This document shows, piece after piece, positions 9,668-19,672 of a stretch of 64,000 bases of DNA. Where the stretch lies: the NCBI GenBank assembly GCA_023053575.1, contig JAKZAP010000004.1, positions 2,582,861 through 2,646,860 of the forward strand, read 5' to 3'. A model generated the notes under the pieces. The model was not told the origin of the DNA, made no database searches, and worked only from the letters and a program-made list of their open reading frames with translations. The first letter of the stretch is position 1; each line of letters starts with the position of its first letter. Made by a program: the position numbers and the translations under genes. The stretch is from Branchinecta lynchi (taxonomy: Eukaryota; Arthropoda; Branchiopoda; Anostraca; Branchinectidae).

Positions 9668-9731
9668 GTGCAAAACGGATACGTCAGCTGAATTTTATTG
9701 GAGCTATATTTCGGCCCTTCTTGGCAAGGGT
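9668..9731 (+). mobile_element. CACTGCAAAACGG foldback element, half copy
   Basis: GGTGCAAAACGGATACGTCA and TTTATTGGAGCTATATTTCG lead to CCCTTCTTGGCAAGGG, where it stops. The intact foldback form is at 23129-23360. Confidence 0.7.
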
Positions 9732-9788
9732 TGAAGGAAGATTGTGAAGGAATTTTGAAAATAAATTGAAATTGAAATTTCCTTCTAG

Positions 9789-9962
9789 CACAAGTTGACT
9801 GCAAGTCAAAAACCAAGATCGGGAGTCTCAACGGCAGTGAGTTCATCAACTGCGAGAAAACGACAGCCTGTATCCATCCCTCTTGGAGGTGCGACGGACA
9901 AAACGACTGCTGGGATAATTCAGATGAGAAAAATTGCACTGAAAATGGCAATAGCACAGTGG
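9789..9962 (+). CDS. LRP1: LRP1-like exon: CR14 (atypical class A repeat)
   Basis: Phase 1 to phase 1, between CCTTCTAG and GTAAGTCA. It encodes [35 protein letters not shown] and [12 protein letters not shown]. The long, irregular first half, with wide cysteine spacing and a glycine-rich segment, also marks human CR14 (DCSSYFRLGVKGV, APSWVCDG, SDERDC), so this exon is strong evidence for LRP1 identity. The ligand-contact tryptophan and the calcium cage are present. NGS, NCT and NST sequons are possible N-glycosylation sites. Confidence 0.94.
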
Positions 9963-10048
9963 GTAAGTCATGAATATAATATTATAGTAATAATAATAAT
10001 ATAATTGCAATAATAAAGCTTTCGTCTCTATAAATTTCTCGGGACACT

Positions 10049-10351
10049 TTACACACTAAATTGAATTTCAGCCAGGTGGTAGTCGACACCTGCTTTGAAT
10101 TGGTTGATATTTTCGGCATTTACAACATTTTCTGGGAGATTATTCCAACATTCTACTATTCGGTTTCTCTCAAATCGGTCTGTCTCTAAACGTTCATAAA
10201 TGTGAATTTCTCCCTCTTCTTCTAACAATAAACTCTTAAACTGTTTTAAGTTTTTTATCCCTTGTGTATCAAAAATCCGTTGGCTCGGTATTTCTATTAC
10301 AGAAAAAATGTCAAATTTTCGACAGCAAGCAGTTCTTGACATTAAAAACAA
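10049..10351 (-). mobile_element. LINE C-terminal fragment
   Basis: The minus strand encodes TDRFERNRIVECWNNLPENV, then VNAENINQFKAGVDYHL. This is the usual last segment of CR1/Jockey-type ORF2 proteins (R-x-R-V-x-x-WN-LP-x-x-VV-A-x-x-x-x-FK). Confidence 0.8.
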
Positions 10352-10689
10352 AATTCAGTCTGGATATGCCAAAATCGTTGCCAACCGCGGAAAATATAAC
10401 CGCAGAGGTCTTGCTAAGCTCTACGCCACTTACTGCGACCCTCGGTCCTTTACCTTTCGGGACTCTACCCCCTGCTGAAGAAAAAGGATGTACCAGCTAT
10501 TCGAATAGCATACTTCCGCTACCGTAAATTCAACCTCTACTTGCAAATTTGGTATAAAACTTGAAAAATGATAACTAAATTTTCAGTAACTAATATAACT
10601 GTTAAACTTGACAAGCTGCATAGGAATCTGTCGGTCGCCGCGTTTTCTCCGCATCAGGGTCTTGTCCGTTTGTTTGAAGTGTAATATGT

Positions 10690-10908
10690 TTGATGTGTTG
10701 TATCCTAGTTTAAGTTGTGTTTCTTTCTTTTCTTTATGTACTCCACTATTTCTATTTTATAGAAGCTGGTAAATAAAAATACTCATTCATTTCATAAATA
10801 TTATTCATCATCAGTTGTATCCTAGTTTAAGTTGTGTTTCTTTCTTTTCTTTATGTACTCCACTATTTCTATTTTATAGAAGCGGGTAAATAAAAATATT
10901 CATTCATT
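10690..10908 (+). repeat. Tandem duplication of a LINE 3' tail
   Basis: TGTATCCTAGTTTAAGTTGTG through ATGTACTCCACTATTTC and GGTAAATAAAAATA occurs twice (from about 10700 and 10815), almost identical, each ending in a TCATTCATT run. It looks like a recent duplication of a 3' UTR and tail. Confidence 0.65.
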
Positions 10909-11500
10909 CAAAGCTCCCTTTTCCGATGTCTTTTCGGAATTTCTTACCACTCAGTTTCAAGTTGTGTCCTCTGAGACCGTTGTGATTGAAAGCGATGTTA
11001 TCATAATAGCTATGGCAAATTTTAAAAGTTTCGATCAAATCACCTCGAAGAAATCTGTAAGATAAACTGGGTAATCGTAGTTTTTGAAGCCGGTTTTCAT
11101 AAGGCAGACGGCGAATGGCTGGCACTGTTTTTGTTGCTCTTCTTCGAACTTGCTCAAGGCGATAATATCCTTGACATAGAAGGGCCTTGTTGTTGCATGG
11201 CCATATTCAATTAGTGGGCGAGCTAGTGCCTTAAATAAAATAGGAAATAGGGAATTGTCCTTAAATGTAAATTTCCGTCTCATAAGGTTCATAATTCTTG
11301 TAGTTTTCTTGATGATAGTTTCGTAATGCGTTGAAAATTTTAGATCTGTGTCCATTACTACCCCGAGGTCACGCTTAGAGGTGGTTCTCGAGATCGTCCT
11401 TCCGTCTAAGGTGTACCGGTGGTCAAGGGTGGTGGGGCCAAGAAGAAGGTGGTGACATTTATCGGTATTGATCTCCATGGCCCATTTAGTCATCCAATGG
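10909..11500 (-). mobile_element. CR1-like LINE reverse transcriptase, 3' part
   Basis: From 11493 on the minus strand: MTKWAMEINTDKCHHLL, SKRDLGVVMDTDLKFSTHY, RPLIEYGHATTRPFYVKD. A frameshift near 11110 leads to ENRLQKLRLPSLSYRFLRGD and LIETFKICHSYYDN. This is the fingers/thumb-side end of a CR1-type reverse transcriptase. The YxDD catalytic core is not present and the 5' part is missing. Confidence 0.85.
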
Positions 11501-11871
11501 CAGATCTTATCGATTATTATATAATAGTTATTTATTCGCTCACACTTTCACAGTAACAAAACCAAACTTGGTGAGTACTGTCGTACACAAATTTGTCAGA
11601 ATTGCAGTCAAATTTCAACTATTTCAAATTTCAACAATTATTAAATTATTTTGTCACGGTGTGTTTTGCGCATTTGTTAGAATTTTGGGACCTTTCGCAG
11701 GGATTACTCTTTGTTCTCTTTCCCTTACATTGTTATATGGGGGAAGGAGAAACTCGTTGTAGATGGGGGGTGGGGGATAAGTTTTTACTGACCTCCAGAC
11801 GTAAGTTCATTTTTTGTTTCTGCAAGAAAAAATACAGGCTGCCCTTCCCTCCCTCGCGGAATTATACGTAA

Positions 11872-12308
11872 CTAAAGTTTAAATTAAAAACCGACTTATT
11901 TTTGCGTCATTTAATCGAATACACTGAGTGATCTGAATATTGGTAAGGGATTTCTTTATTTGCCACTATCTGCGGCCATCCCACAGTATAAATTTTACTA
12001 TGACGCGGGCAATTTTAATCTCAACACAAACGCGGCTTTTCACTGGGCAGTGGTGAGCTTGGTGAAGACTGCTTAGTGCCTGAACAAAAAAAAAAATCTT
12101 AAATCTTTCTAGTAAGGCATACAACACAAGTACAAGCGCATATAGGTACAACAAATCACACGGAAATTCCACTATTTGAAAATTGAGTATTCGTTAATAG
12201 CGGAACAACGAAGTAACGCATTTTCAGCTGGACTTCAAGCCAATTTAAGTGAATTGGTGATGGTTAACTAGATTTTGCTATCCCAGCCCTTTTCAGTTAA
12301 ACTTTAAA
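11872..12308 (+). mobile_element. AAAGTTTAACTG element, best copy
   Basis: It starts AAAGTTTAAATTAAAAACCG and ends CTTTTCAGTTAAACTTT, so the ends are inverted. Internal words AACACAAACGCGGC, CACTATTTGAAAATTGAG and TTCAAGCCAATTTAAG recur at 3838-4270 (reversed), 59991-60335, 42775-42893 (end only) and 61072-61136 (end only). Non-coding, class unknown. Confidence 0.7.
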
Positions 12309-12782
12309 AGGCAGTAGAAACAGTGACGGAGGCCGAAGTGCCGAATTACATTCACAAAGTGAAGCGCAAACTTAAGTTCGGAAGAAACTTTAAAAACGAG
12401 GTCAGCGGCTAACTCTTTCCAGTCTTTCCATTTTCTGTGTAGGGATGTACTTGGTGGTTCAAGAAGTTCCAGCGAATTGTTCTGAACAACTTTAGTTCGT
12501 GTTCAATGTTAATACACAGTAGAATTTGAAAATTGGTTCGCAGGCTTGGTTACACACTCTTTATCTTTCGATTTGTAAGGAGGACCGCGTTTTAACCTGA
12601 AGTGTTACTTGTGCTGGTTGTAAGCTGTATCGACAGGAACAAAAAATAGTAGGCTATGGCTATCTAGATTACCTGTGCTCTAAGTTGCTGGCAATTATTG
12701 CACCCTAAACAGAGTCCTGCGTCATTTAAAACCACCTGCAAAGTCCGGCGCGAAGTGAAATGAATAAAAAATAAAGAGTTAT

Positions 12783-13369
12783 AGGACCCCTCGCACTGTT
12801 TATTACTCAACTTACAGTATTTTAAACTATTTGAATACTTTAGAACTAGGCTGGGCTTTCAACAAATAGCCCTTGGTTTTGGCTGTTTTAAGCCTTTTTC
12901 GAGACCCGTTGACTTGGAGCGAAAACAGGGAAAAAAGTTACATAACCGGTTTTTCTGATTGAAAAACTTCTCGCAAACGACCGTCGGCAGCGTGATGCAC
13001 ATCGAAGGGAGCAAAAGACGGCAATTGAGAAAATGAGCATGGTTTTGCTAGAGGGTTAAAATCTTACCGTACGAAATTGGGGTCCCCGGGTTTAGAAATA
13101 TGATATGATATCATATGATATTTATTATCTTAAAAGCCCAAGGGCCATGGCAATACAAACAAAAGGAAACACAGTGACGGAACTTGTTCTAACTACCACT
13201 AAAACTAAAAAAAAATGATCTCAATGAATCATTGACAGCTTGAGGAATCTACCCACTTTCTTTATAGTAGCATAACACTCACTCTTAAACATTTGCTCCA
13301 TATATTCCTGATCGCGCCATATATGGAGTGATTGTGGAAGTAGGTTGCGTTATTATTACAGGTAAGATA
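12783..13369 (+). mobile_element. TTAA-type MITE, copy 1, with nested LINE tail
   Basis: AGGACCCCTCGCACTG opens the copy, and CTTACAGTATTTTAAAC, CATAACCGG and GCACATCGAAGGGAGC follow. At about 13098 the match to the other copies stops in AATATG, a LINE tail runs to about 13315, and the MITE resumes with ATATATGGAGTGATTG to the GGTAAGA end. The left flank is TTAT, so the TTAA duplication is eroded here. Confidence 0.75.
13098..13315 (-). mobile_element. CCHC-LINE 3' end inserted in a MITE
   Basis: ATATGATATCATATGATATT, then AAAAGCCCAAGGGCCATGG and CAATACAAAC: the same tail and 3' UTR as at 8026 and, on the other strand, 62820-62875. Insertion lies within AAATATATGGAG of the MITE. Confidence 0.75.
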
Positions 13370-13627
13370 AAAAAAAAAAAAAAATAATAATATTGAAAAA
13401 TAAAGATCATATGTGAAATACTTTATGATAATTTTTCCTTTAATCTTGAGATGAACTAATGACCATTTTAGGTGTCTCGCTCGAAAATAAAGTTTAAAAA
13501 GGTCGTAACAAATATATTTTATAATGTTCGACACGAGGATACACAAACATGTGTTATCTGTTATCAGACTTCTGCCAACCACAGTCAACCCTGTTTCGAT
13601 GTAACCATAACCTAGGTTGTTTTCTAG

Positions 13628-13762
13628 TGCCATTGAAGTGCGCCCCCACCCAGTTCCAGTGTCGGAGTGGTCTTTGTATCACCGCTACATGGCGTTGCGA
13701 TCGCGAAAATGATTGTGGGGATGCAGTTAGCGGCTCAAGAAGTTCCGACGAAGAAGGCTGTG
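13628..13762 (+). CDS. LRP1: LRP1-like exon: CR15 with lengthened calcium loop
   Basis: Phase 1 to phase 1, between TTTTCTAG and GTAAGTTG. It encodes one class A repeat: [39 protein letters not shown], then EGC. Cysteines and the ligand-contact tryptophan are in place. The usual D-x-SDE calcium motif is stretched: six or so residues (AVSGSR) stand between GD and SSDE. The insertion is in frame and does not touch a splice site. Either this repeat tolerates a longer loop, or the insert is a polymorphism. Human CR15 (EHGEDETHC) has no such insertion. Confidence 0.93.
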
Positions 13763-13937
13763 GTAAGTTGAGCCAAATTCCGGTAAACTTATAGTTGAAA
13801 CGGCCTACCTCTTCTGTCCAATCTAGACCTCAGGTGCTCGTTGGAAGTGCGATGAACGGCTAAAGATTTGCTGCGTCAGTAATACAGATTATTTGGAGTG
13901 TACAAAAACAACGACTGGATACGAAAAAGAAACTCCA

Positions 13938-14213
13938 TTTAGATTTGTACCGTGTTCTTCAAAACTGCTAGCTGAAATTTTTTTGAAAACTGAGTTAACT
14001 ATACCATTGGAAAGAACATAGCTGATTTGGTATTCCGTTAGATTGTGCTAAGTGCTAGATGACGACACGAGCACCATCTAACAAGTAGATTAGTTTTAAC
14101 TTTCTGAGTTCCTATTTTCTTCGTCCAGATGGTATATACAAAACTCGGCCCAAAAATTATGAAAATGTAGTTAGCACAGTTATGAAGAACACGGTACATT
14201 TGCCGAATCTAAA
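13938..14213. mobile_element. TIR element with TACCGTGTTCTTCA ends
   Basis: TTTAGATT and TGTACCGTGTTCTTCA at the left match, inverted, TGAAGAACACGGTACA and AATCTAAA at the right. The right end has seven extra bases between the two blocks. 276 bp, non-coding. Confidence 0.65.
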
Positions 14214-14500
14214 GTAAATAGAAAATGGCAGCAGAGAAAAAACGCCGTAATGATTCACCGGCGAAAACTAATGGTCTACGAATCTTCTGATGCAACACGT
14301 TATCACAGGGGTAGTAATGTATGTATGTATGCATATTCTTTATAACCCGTTACATTCAAACTGAACAAGAACGGAGTAAATGGAAGAAAAAGAAAGAAAG
14401 AACAAAAGAGAGAAAGACAATTAGCGATCAATGACAAAATGCATACAGCACAACACAAAGTTAATCAGTGGTCATCCATTGGGCACAAAGTACTGAGCCT

Positions 14501-14765
14501 TGTTTTTGTTGCAATAGCGCTGCCGCATCGCTGTGCAGCACTTCTTTGCTTTTGCATAATATGCGTTTTTGGATTCACTTTCTTCTTGGTTGAAGCGGCA
14601 GCGCTGCAGCATCTGGCAGGGAAGCACGGACTTGGTCGCGGAGCAAGTCCGTGATTCTTGAGAAGCGCTGCCGTCTTCCTCGGAAGCGCTGCAGTGCAAA
14701 AACGGATGTAGAAAGAATCAGTCCGGAATCGGCCGAGAAGTTGACCTGCAGCATGTAACAAAAAC
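14501..14765. mobile_element. Hairpin-rich TIR-like element
   Basis: GTTTTTGTTGCA and its near complement TGTAACAAAAAC bound the stretch. Inside are CACGGACTTG and CAAGTCCGTG with a 9-base loop (14625-14653), and repeated GCGCTGC blocks. Class unknown; the ends are only about 10 bp. Confidence 0.45.
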
Positions 14766-14857
14766 GAGGTCTGGTAACCACGGGTGTGCGGCCGTTCGAA
14801 GAACTTTCTGAACTAGCTTATCTACAGCCTCGTTGGGTTCTACCAGGCTGAATTTTC

Positions 14858-15154
14858 CCCGATGAAAAATTTATCTCAAAATAGTACTATGAAGTAGTAC
14901 GAAAAAGTAGCATGCAGTATGCTACTACATGCTTCTACTTCAAGGCTACCGTGGTACTGCATACTACTATATGGTACTATTAGCCAGACTAGATGTTACT
15001 ATGGTAAGACGGGATGCTACTGGATACTACTACATACGACTGGACCAGTCTGAGGCACATTAAATGATAGTATTCTTTGCTATTACATAGTATTACATGC
15101 AACGTTTTCGTACTACTACCATACTACTACGCAGGCTACAAATTTTTCATCGGG
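14858..15154. mobile_element. GTAGTA-rich MITE, copy 2
   Basis: CCCGATGAAAAATTT at the left and AAATTTTTCATCGGG at the right are exact inverted ends of 297 bp. The interior is a mass of TAGTA/TACTA words with CCAGTCTGAGGCACATTAAA, also found reversed in the copy at 2361-2558. Confidence 0.8.
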
Positions 15155-15159
15155 TCTTA

Positions 15160-15348
15160 TTAGGTACCAGTCCACGGTGGCATTTTTAGTAGATATTTTA
15201 GGTAACGAAAATAAAGCGGCCGGACTCGAGACTGCTCGGTAGTCGTGAATAGTTTCCAAAATGGAGCCAGATATAAGACGTGGTGTAGTGCCACAGCGCT
15301 GTAGACTTTGGCTAGCAGACTACGTGAAAAGTGGACCTTGTTTGTCAC
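15160..15348 (-). mobile_element. LINE remnant, reverse transcriptase thumb region
   Basis: The minus strand encodes LLAKVYSAVALHHVLYLAP, then FWKLFTTTEQSRVRPLYFRY and LKYLLKMPPW. This pattern (a helix, P-x-W, then a helix rich in basic residues) is that of non-LTR reverse transcriptase C-terminal regions. The family differs from the CR1-like pieces. Confidence 0.6.
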
Positions 15349-15949
15349 GATGGAAGCGTAAGCGAATCAAAGTTTCTTCTCCGCGTTTTGTAAAAGGAAG
15401 AGACCGAGTTTCTTTTAGAGTCCTTCCTATGGGGACACCAAGGTCTGTTATCGATTCTGACGGACAAGTTTTCAAGTTCAAGTTCAATCTAGTTTATTCA
15501 TAAAAAATAAAAACAGCATTATCTCTTTTTAGCCCCGACCATAAGGCCTGGCAATGGGCGGGGCGTATTCTTTATTCATATAATTTTAAGGGAAACAAAC
15601 CAAAGTAAGTAAGTAATTTATTTATGACCCGCCATTTTAAAGAAATCAACAAAAGAAGAAGAAGGAGAGAAAAAATGAAGAAGAATGAAGACATAACAAA
15701 CTGACAAGAAGAATCCAGTGACGAACGATCTTCCATCAACAAAGCGCCCTTTGCCCCCCCCCCCAAACAAAAAAATGGAAGGAGAAAAAGAAGAAAGGAT
15801 TAATGTTTTCGGACGAAGCATTATATGACATCATGATTGTTTGAACCATTCATGGTATTTCGGTGCTCTGTTACAAGGACTGGGCTCATGTCTCATGTCG
15901 ATCGTATCATGTCAGCCTTCTCTAGCCAATACGAGCACAGCTAACTCTA

Positions 15950-16135
15950 GCGCGTAGTAGGCGTCGATGTTTGCCAACTTCAGTTATTTGACCATCGTTC
16001 TTTCGGTCTGCTGCGGAGTCGCATCCAGACTGTTGAAGTCCAGAATGACTGTCACAGGGAGATGTGGTGACATTCTCAGGATGTAACCATACCATCGCAG
16101 GGTGCGCTGAGCTGTTTGGATGTGACTGACTGAAA
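15950..16135 (-). mobile_element. RTE-like LINE C-terminal remnant
   Basis: The minus strand reads QTAQRTLRWYGYILRMSPHL, then VILDFNSLDATPQQTER. The LRWYGH-LRM signature is typical near the C-terminus of RTE-type and related endonuclease/reverse transcriptase proteins. Frame is lost after about 60 codons. Confidence 0.6.
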
Positions 16136-16162
16136 ACTATTTATATCTTAACGTAAAGCATA

Positions 16163-16577
16163 AGGCGCACTCTCGCCGTTCCCCGCGGACTCCACTTGAG
16201 GAGTCCCCGCGTTTTTGTTTGTCCCGGGGACTCACTCCCCGTATTCTTGCGAGTCCCCACGGACGCGGAATGCTCTGATTATCATCACCATCATCAAAAA
16301 GGACTCCCTTTCAGATTCGGAGGGGAATCCATTTTTGCTGGTGTTGGTGCAATGTAAAATTAATTAAAAATAAATCAGAAGAAACAAAACCAAAAATAAA
16401 TTGGCTCCAGACTAATTTCGTGGACGGCTTAATTATTTTTCGTAAAAAATCCATGTTGGAAGCATTCCCCGTGTTCTCGCTGTTTCTGTCCGCGGAGTCC
16501 GCGTGGAGTGACTCCCTCTATTCTCGCCGTTCCCTTTGATTCCCCGAGGAGTCCTCGAGGAACGGCGAGAATACGCC
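16163..16577. mobile_element. AGGCGTATTCTCGCCG element, copy 2
   Basis: AGGCGCACTCTCGCCGTTCC on the left and GGAACGGCGAGAATACGCC on the right bound 415 bp. Orientation is opposite to the copy at 6128-6544; internal words (ACGCGGGGACTCCTCAAGTG, GATTCCCCTCC, TTACATTGCACCAAC) are found complemented. The target duplication is not clear here. Confidence 0.8.
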
Positions 16578-17291
16578 AATAGTATCTACCGCCATTACTT
16601 ACCCGCCGCCTTACACGCTACCCTAAGCCTACACAGTAAGTTCCATCTCCGCGTTCGACGGTGGAGTCTACTACCACCCTCGTTTACCCGAAGCCTACGG
16701 CGTACGCATCCACCTTCTATTACAACAGTGGTGACAAGCGGTTTTAGGGTTGGAGCGTAGTAGACGGGTACGGACGGGTTCAGTCGTGTGCAGCGGTTTC
16801 TCGTTCTGTTGCTGTTACGACGTCTCTTGTTCTCACTGTTTTGTGAAGATACTCTTCAAAAGCTTCTCTGGCCATTTTGTTCAGCCTTTTTGTTCAGCCT
16901 TTTTGTTGCTGAAACAGTCATCCCATTGTTTAGGGATTCCAATTCTTCTTTGGTGATATTTGCAACTCTGCTGCTTTTCATCATCTGACATTTCCTGGAA
17001 GAAGAAATCATTCTTTGATGCGATTTAAATACCTAAAATGAAACAACTAGAACTTAAACTTGTGTTGTTTGCAAAGTTACCTGCTATTGTAAACTTCGCA
17101 AGCACTTTAAAAAAAACAACTTGAAGCTCTTACTGCCCGGCTACCCCCCCCCCAAAAAAAAAAAAATAAAATAAAAAAAAATATACCAAATACCAAAACC
17201 TGTATCGGTTGCGTGTTTCTTCATGGAAACGTCGCGGTATTTTTCCGTCTGCTTGTTTGGAACAACTGAACTATTTAATTTTTTTTTCTAG

Positions 17292-17408
17292 AATATTCTT
17301 GCCGTTCGGACCAGTTCCAATGCGGGAACGGTGACTGCGTGCCTGCCAATTGGCGATGTGACGGCTCTGAAGACTGCACGGACGGCTCAGATGAGGGACT
17401 GCAGTGCA
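17292..17408 (+). CDS. LRP1: LRP1-like exon: CR16
   Basis: Phase 1 to phase 1, between TTTTTTCTAG and GTAAGACT. It encodes one complete class A repeat: [19 protein letters not shown], then [18 protein letters not shown]. All six cysteines, the ligand-contact tryptophan and the classical DGSDE calcium motif are present. Human CR16 has CDGSDDCGDGSDE. This is the most canonical repeat in the cluster and the shortest exon seen. Confidence 0.95.
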
Positions 17409-17815
17409 GTAAGACTCTCCTATTTAATTTTGTAATGCAAACCGTTGAAATACTTCGAACCCTGTAATTTTGCCATAGAGGCTACCAAATCGGGGTTTGA
17501 ACTGTATTTCCACTGCCTGGTATGGCGCCGTAGGGCATTTTTTGGTTAGATAGAACATGGTAAGCTATTCGTTTATGGAAGTCATTTTTGTTCTGTGTTG
17601 ATTTTTCAAACAAATCTTCCCTGACAGAAAACGGCGAAAAAAAAAAGGTAAGGAAGACATGGCTCAAGTTCTATAAGATACACAAATGTAAACAAATTTC
17701 TTGATGTTTTGTTCCCCGTGGAACTCTACCAGATGGATTTCTTGAAAAACGCCGGTTTTGAGGGCTGGCCAGTGTTATTGTTGATTTTGTACTGATTTTT
17801 CTTAAAGGACCTCTC

Positions 17816-18157
17816 GCATTTTTAGTCTTTAACTTACAGTATTTAAAATATTTTAATACTTTAAAATTAGGCTGTGCTTTCAAGAAATAGCTCACGGTTT
17901 TGGATGTTTAAAGCCTTTACCAAGAGAAAACAGGGAGACAGTTTACATAACCGGTTCTTCTGATGGGAAAATTTCTCGTTGACAACCGTCGACAGCGTGA
18001 TACACATCGAAGGTAGCAAAACATGGCAATTGAGAACATCAGCGTTGTTTGTTAGAGGGATTAGTATGTACCGTACAAATTTGGGTCTCCGGGTTTAAAA
18101 AAATGTAGAGTTGTTATGAAAACAGGTTGAGTTAGTATTATAGGTAAGACAGGTCCT
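17816..18157 (+). mobile_element. TTAA-flanked MITE, copy 2 (intact)
   Basis: AGGACCTCTCGCAT... to ...GTAAGACAGGTCCT, 342 bp, with TTAA on both sides (17812-17815, 18158-18161). Internal words CTTACAGTATTTAAAATA, CATAACCGGTTCTTC, ACACATCGAAGGTAGCAAAA and TACCGTACAAATTTGGG are shared with copies at 12783, 51045 (reversed) and 59226. TTAA targeting is known for piggyBac and Kolobok elements; the ends here do not settle which. Confidence 0.85.
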
Positions 18158-18457
18158 TTAAAACTGAGATTCCAAGTGTTTTCTAACAGTTGTGGTTGGA
18201 GGTGGGAAGGCAATTGAAAGAACTGAGTGGAGTTGCCACGTCTGTCTTGTTGCCAGTCGGATTCACTTACCTTTGCGGAGTTTCATTTTCGGCAACGAAA
18301 AACAGGCCGAATGTACAAAATAATCTTATTTTATTTTATCTTATAAAATATCTTTGCCTTTACTGCCATCGATCCAATATTTGACAAATTTTGACTACAA
18401 AGCAGCCTCAAGTGTCCCATTGGTTTAAGGTTCTAATTACACTTCTGTTTATTCAAA

Positions 18458-18582
18458 CAATGTTTACAACGGATATGTCAGCTATGATTCTTCATCAGCG
18501 ATATTTCGGCCCTTCTTGGCAAGGGTCCTCGTCAGGCTGTCTATCTTCTGGTTCAACTTCGGGGAAGGAAACAAACCTGTAA
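18458..18582 (+). repeat. CGGCCCTTCTTGG interspersed repeat, copy 3
   Basis: CAATGTTTACAACGGATATG, CAGCGATATTTCGGCCC, TTCTTGGCAAGGGTCCTCG and GGTTCAACTTCGGGGAAGG in order. It is followed by GTAAGATTACAG, a short palindrome-like junction. Confidence 0.75.
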
Positions 18583-19310
18583 GATTACAGGTTTGTAATC
18601 AGGTTTGTAATGGATATGGATTGTATGGATAGATAGATAGATTGAGTAGTCGATGTGGAGACCGTTATTTCTTTCAAATAATCCAATGGAACCTCCGTCT
18701 TTGGTCCCATGCAGCGACTAAGGATACCCCGAAAGAACTGAGCTGAGCTAAAGGTACTTGCTTGAGCTTTAAGTTGATGTGACAAATGTGACGTAACAAT
18801 AATGGACAACCAATCGGCTTTTATACTTTGGAAATTTCTTCTCCGGAGCTTTACTGCGATATAGCTGTTTCTAGAGGTAACGTTATTGTGATGTTCGGCG
18901 TAGCTCCTACCCTCCGCTCATTTGCATCGGGCAGGGTATAGGGATCAGTTCGACTCTGCAGGGTCGTATTACAGAGAGCGGAGGTTCTGGAACTTATTAG
19001 TCCTTGGTAATATTCGTTCATACCCCGGGTCATCAGGATCTGGAATAAACTGCCATTTCCAGTCGAAAAGATGAAATCACTGGAAGCCTTCTCCAATAGC
19101 CTAACATAAACATACCATATCTCGAGACTTTCAACGTAGAATGACTTTAAATGGCAATCGTGCCGCAGTCGATCCGCTCTTCGCCCTGCCATATCATTTT
19201 TCTTTTAACAAGTTGTCAGTTATGTAGAAATTTTGTATTGAGAGGCTTGAGGAATAAATTATTTATTTATAACACATTGCTACTATTATATCTGTACTTT
19301 TCTTACCCAG

Positions 19311-19504
19311 AAAATCTTGAGTGTCAGCCATCCCAATTCAGATGCAATTCGACCGGGTCCTGCATCCCTTCCATCTGGGCGTGTGATGGTGAGAGGGACT
19401 GCCCGGAAGGTGAAGATGAAAAGGCTGGATGTCTCTCGATCACACCGAAAGGAAAGTGCAAGACGAGCGAATACCGATGCGTCAACAAGAACTGCATTTC
19501 CAAG
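19311..19504 (+). CDS. LRP1: LRP1-like exon: CR17 and first half of CR18
   Basis: Phase 1 to phase 0, between CTTACCCAG and GTGAGCTC. It encodes CR17 (ECQPSQFRCNSTGSCIPSIW, ACDGERDCPEGEDEKAGC), a short linker, and the start of CR18 (KCKTSEYRCVNKNCISK). CR17 has the longer first loop of human CR17 and a GEDE form of the calcium motif. The intron falls inside CR18 between its third and fourth cysteines. An NST sequon is present in CR17. Confidence 0.95.
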
Positions 19505-19672
19505 GTGAGCTCGGATTCGTAATGTATCTTCTAATATAGATGACTCTTTTTTTCTTTCTTTTTTTGACATGGGGATGTGAACTGGTTAGATGAATTTGCC
19601 TCGGGGGGTCACTGTTCCTATGGTCGGCTTCTACCAGACTATTTTAGTGTTTTGCGAACTCTGTTCACAAGC

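Larger units (their letters stand above)
7987..9788 (+). other. Intron, 1.8 kb
   Basis: It contains two minus-strand LINE pieces (8026-8275, 8590-9110), a CGGCCCTTCTTGG repeat (8392-8520), a minus-strand LINE tail (9375-9440: ATTTATTTATTTGTGACCCG) and half of a foldback element (9668-9731) ending 57 bp before the next exon. Poly-T lies at 8287-8310. Nothing was recognised in 9111-9374 or 9441-9667. Confidence 0.5.
9963..13627 (+). other. Intron, 3.7 kb
   Basis: It contains LINE pieces at 10049-10351 and 10909-11500, a duplicated LINE 3' tail (10690-10908), an AAAGTTTAACTG element (11872-12308) and a TTAA-type MITE with a nested LINE tail (12783-13369). A short open stretch near 10313-10480 (+) with LDIKNKIQSGYAKIV and NRGKYNRRGLAKLYATY looks protein-like but was not identified. 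Nothing was recognised in 11501-11871 or 12309-12780. Confidence 0.45.
13763..17291 (+). other. Intron, 3.5 kb
   Basis: It contains four TIR elements (13938-14213, 14501-14765, 14858-15154, 16163-16577), LINE pieces (15160-15348, 15950-16135) and a reversed LINE tail (about 15608-15650). GTATGTATGTATG lies at 14318-14330 and a purine-rich AAAGAAAG run at 14380-14415. Nothing was recognised in 15349-15600, 15651-15949 or 16578-17291. Confidence 0.5.
17409..19310 (+). other. Intron, 1.9 kb
   Basis: It holds the TTAA-flanked MITE (17816-18157) and a CGGCCCTTCTTGG repeat (18458-18582). ATAGATAGATAG lies at 18624. CCTCCGTCTTTGGTCCC and GCAGCGACTAAGGATACCCC at 18687-18730 recur reversed at 42983-43022, so a further low-copy repeat spans 18687-18800. 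Nothing was recognised in 17409-17815 or 18800-19310. Confidence 0.45.

Noticed and set aside
14439..14781. Overlapping open frames of 70-98 codons on both strands
   Set aside because: They arise from GC-rich inverted sequence of a hairpin element; peptides show no domain and mirror each other across strands.
16536..16988. Plus-strand open frames with hydrophobic, cysteine-rich peptides
   Set aside because: Low-complexity reading of T-rich intron sequence; no start context, splice signals or family resemblance.
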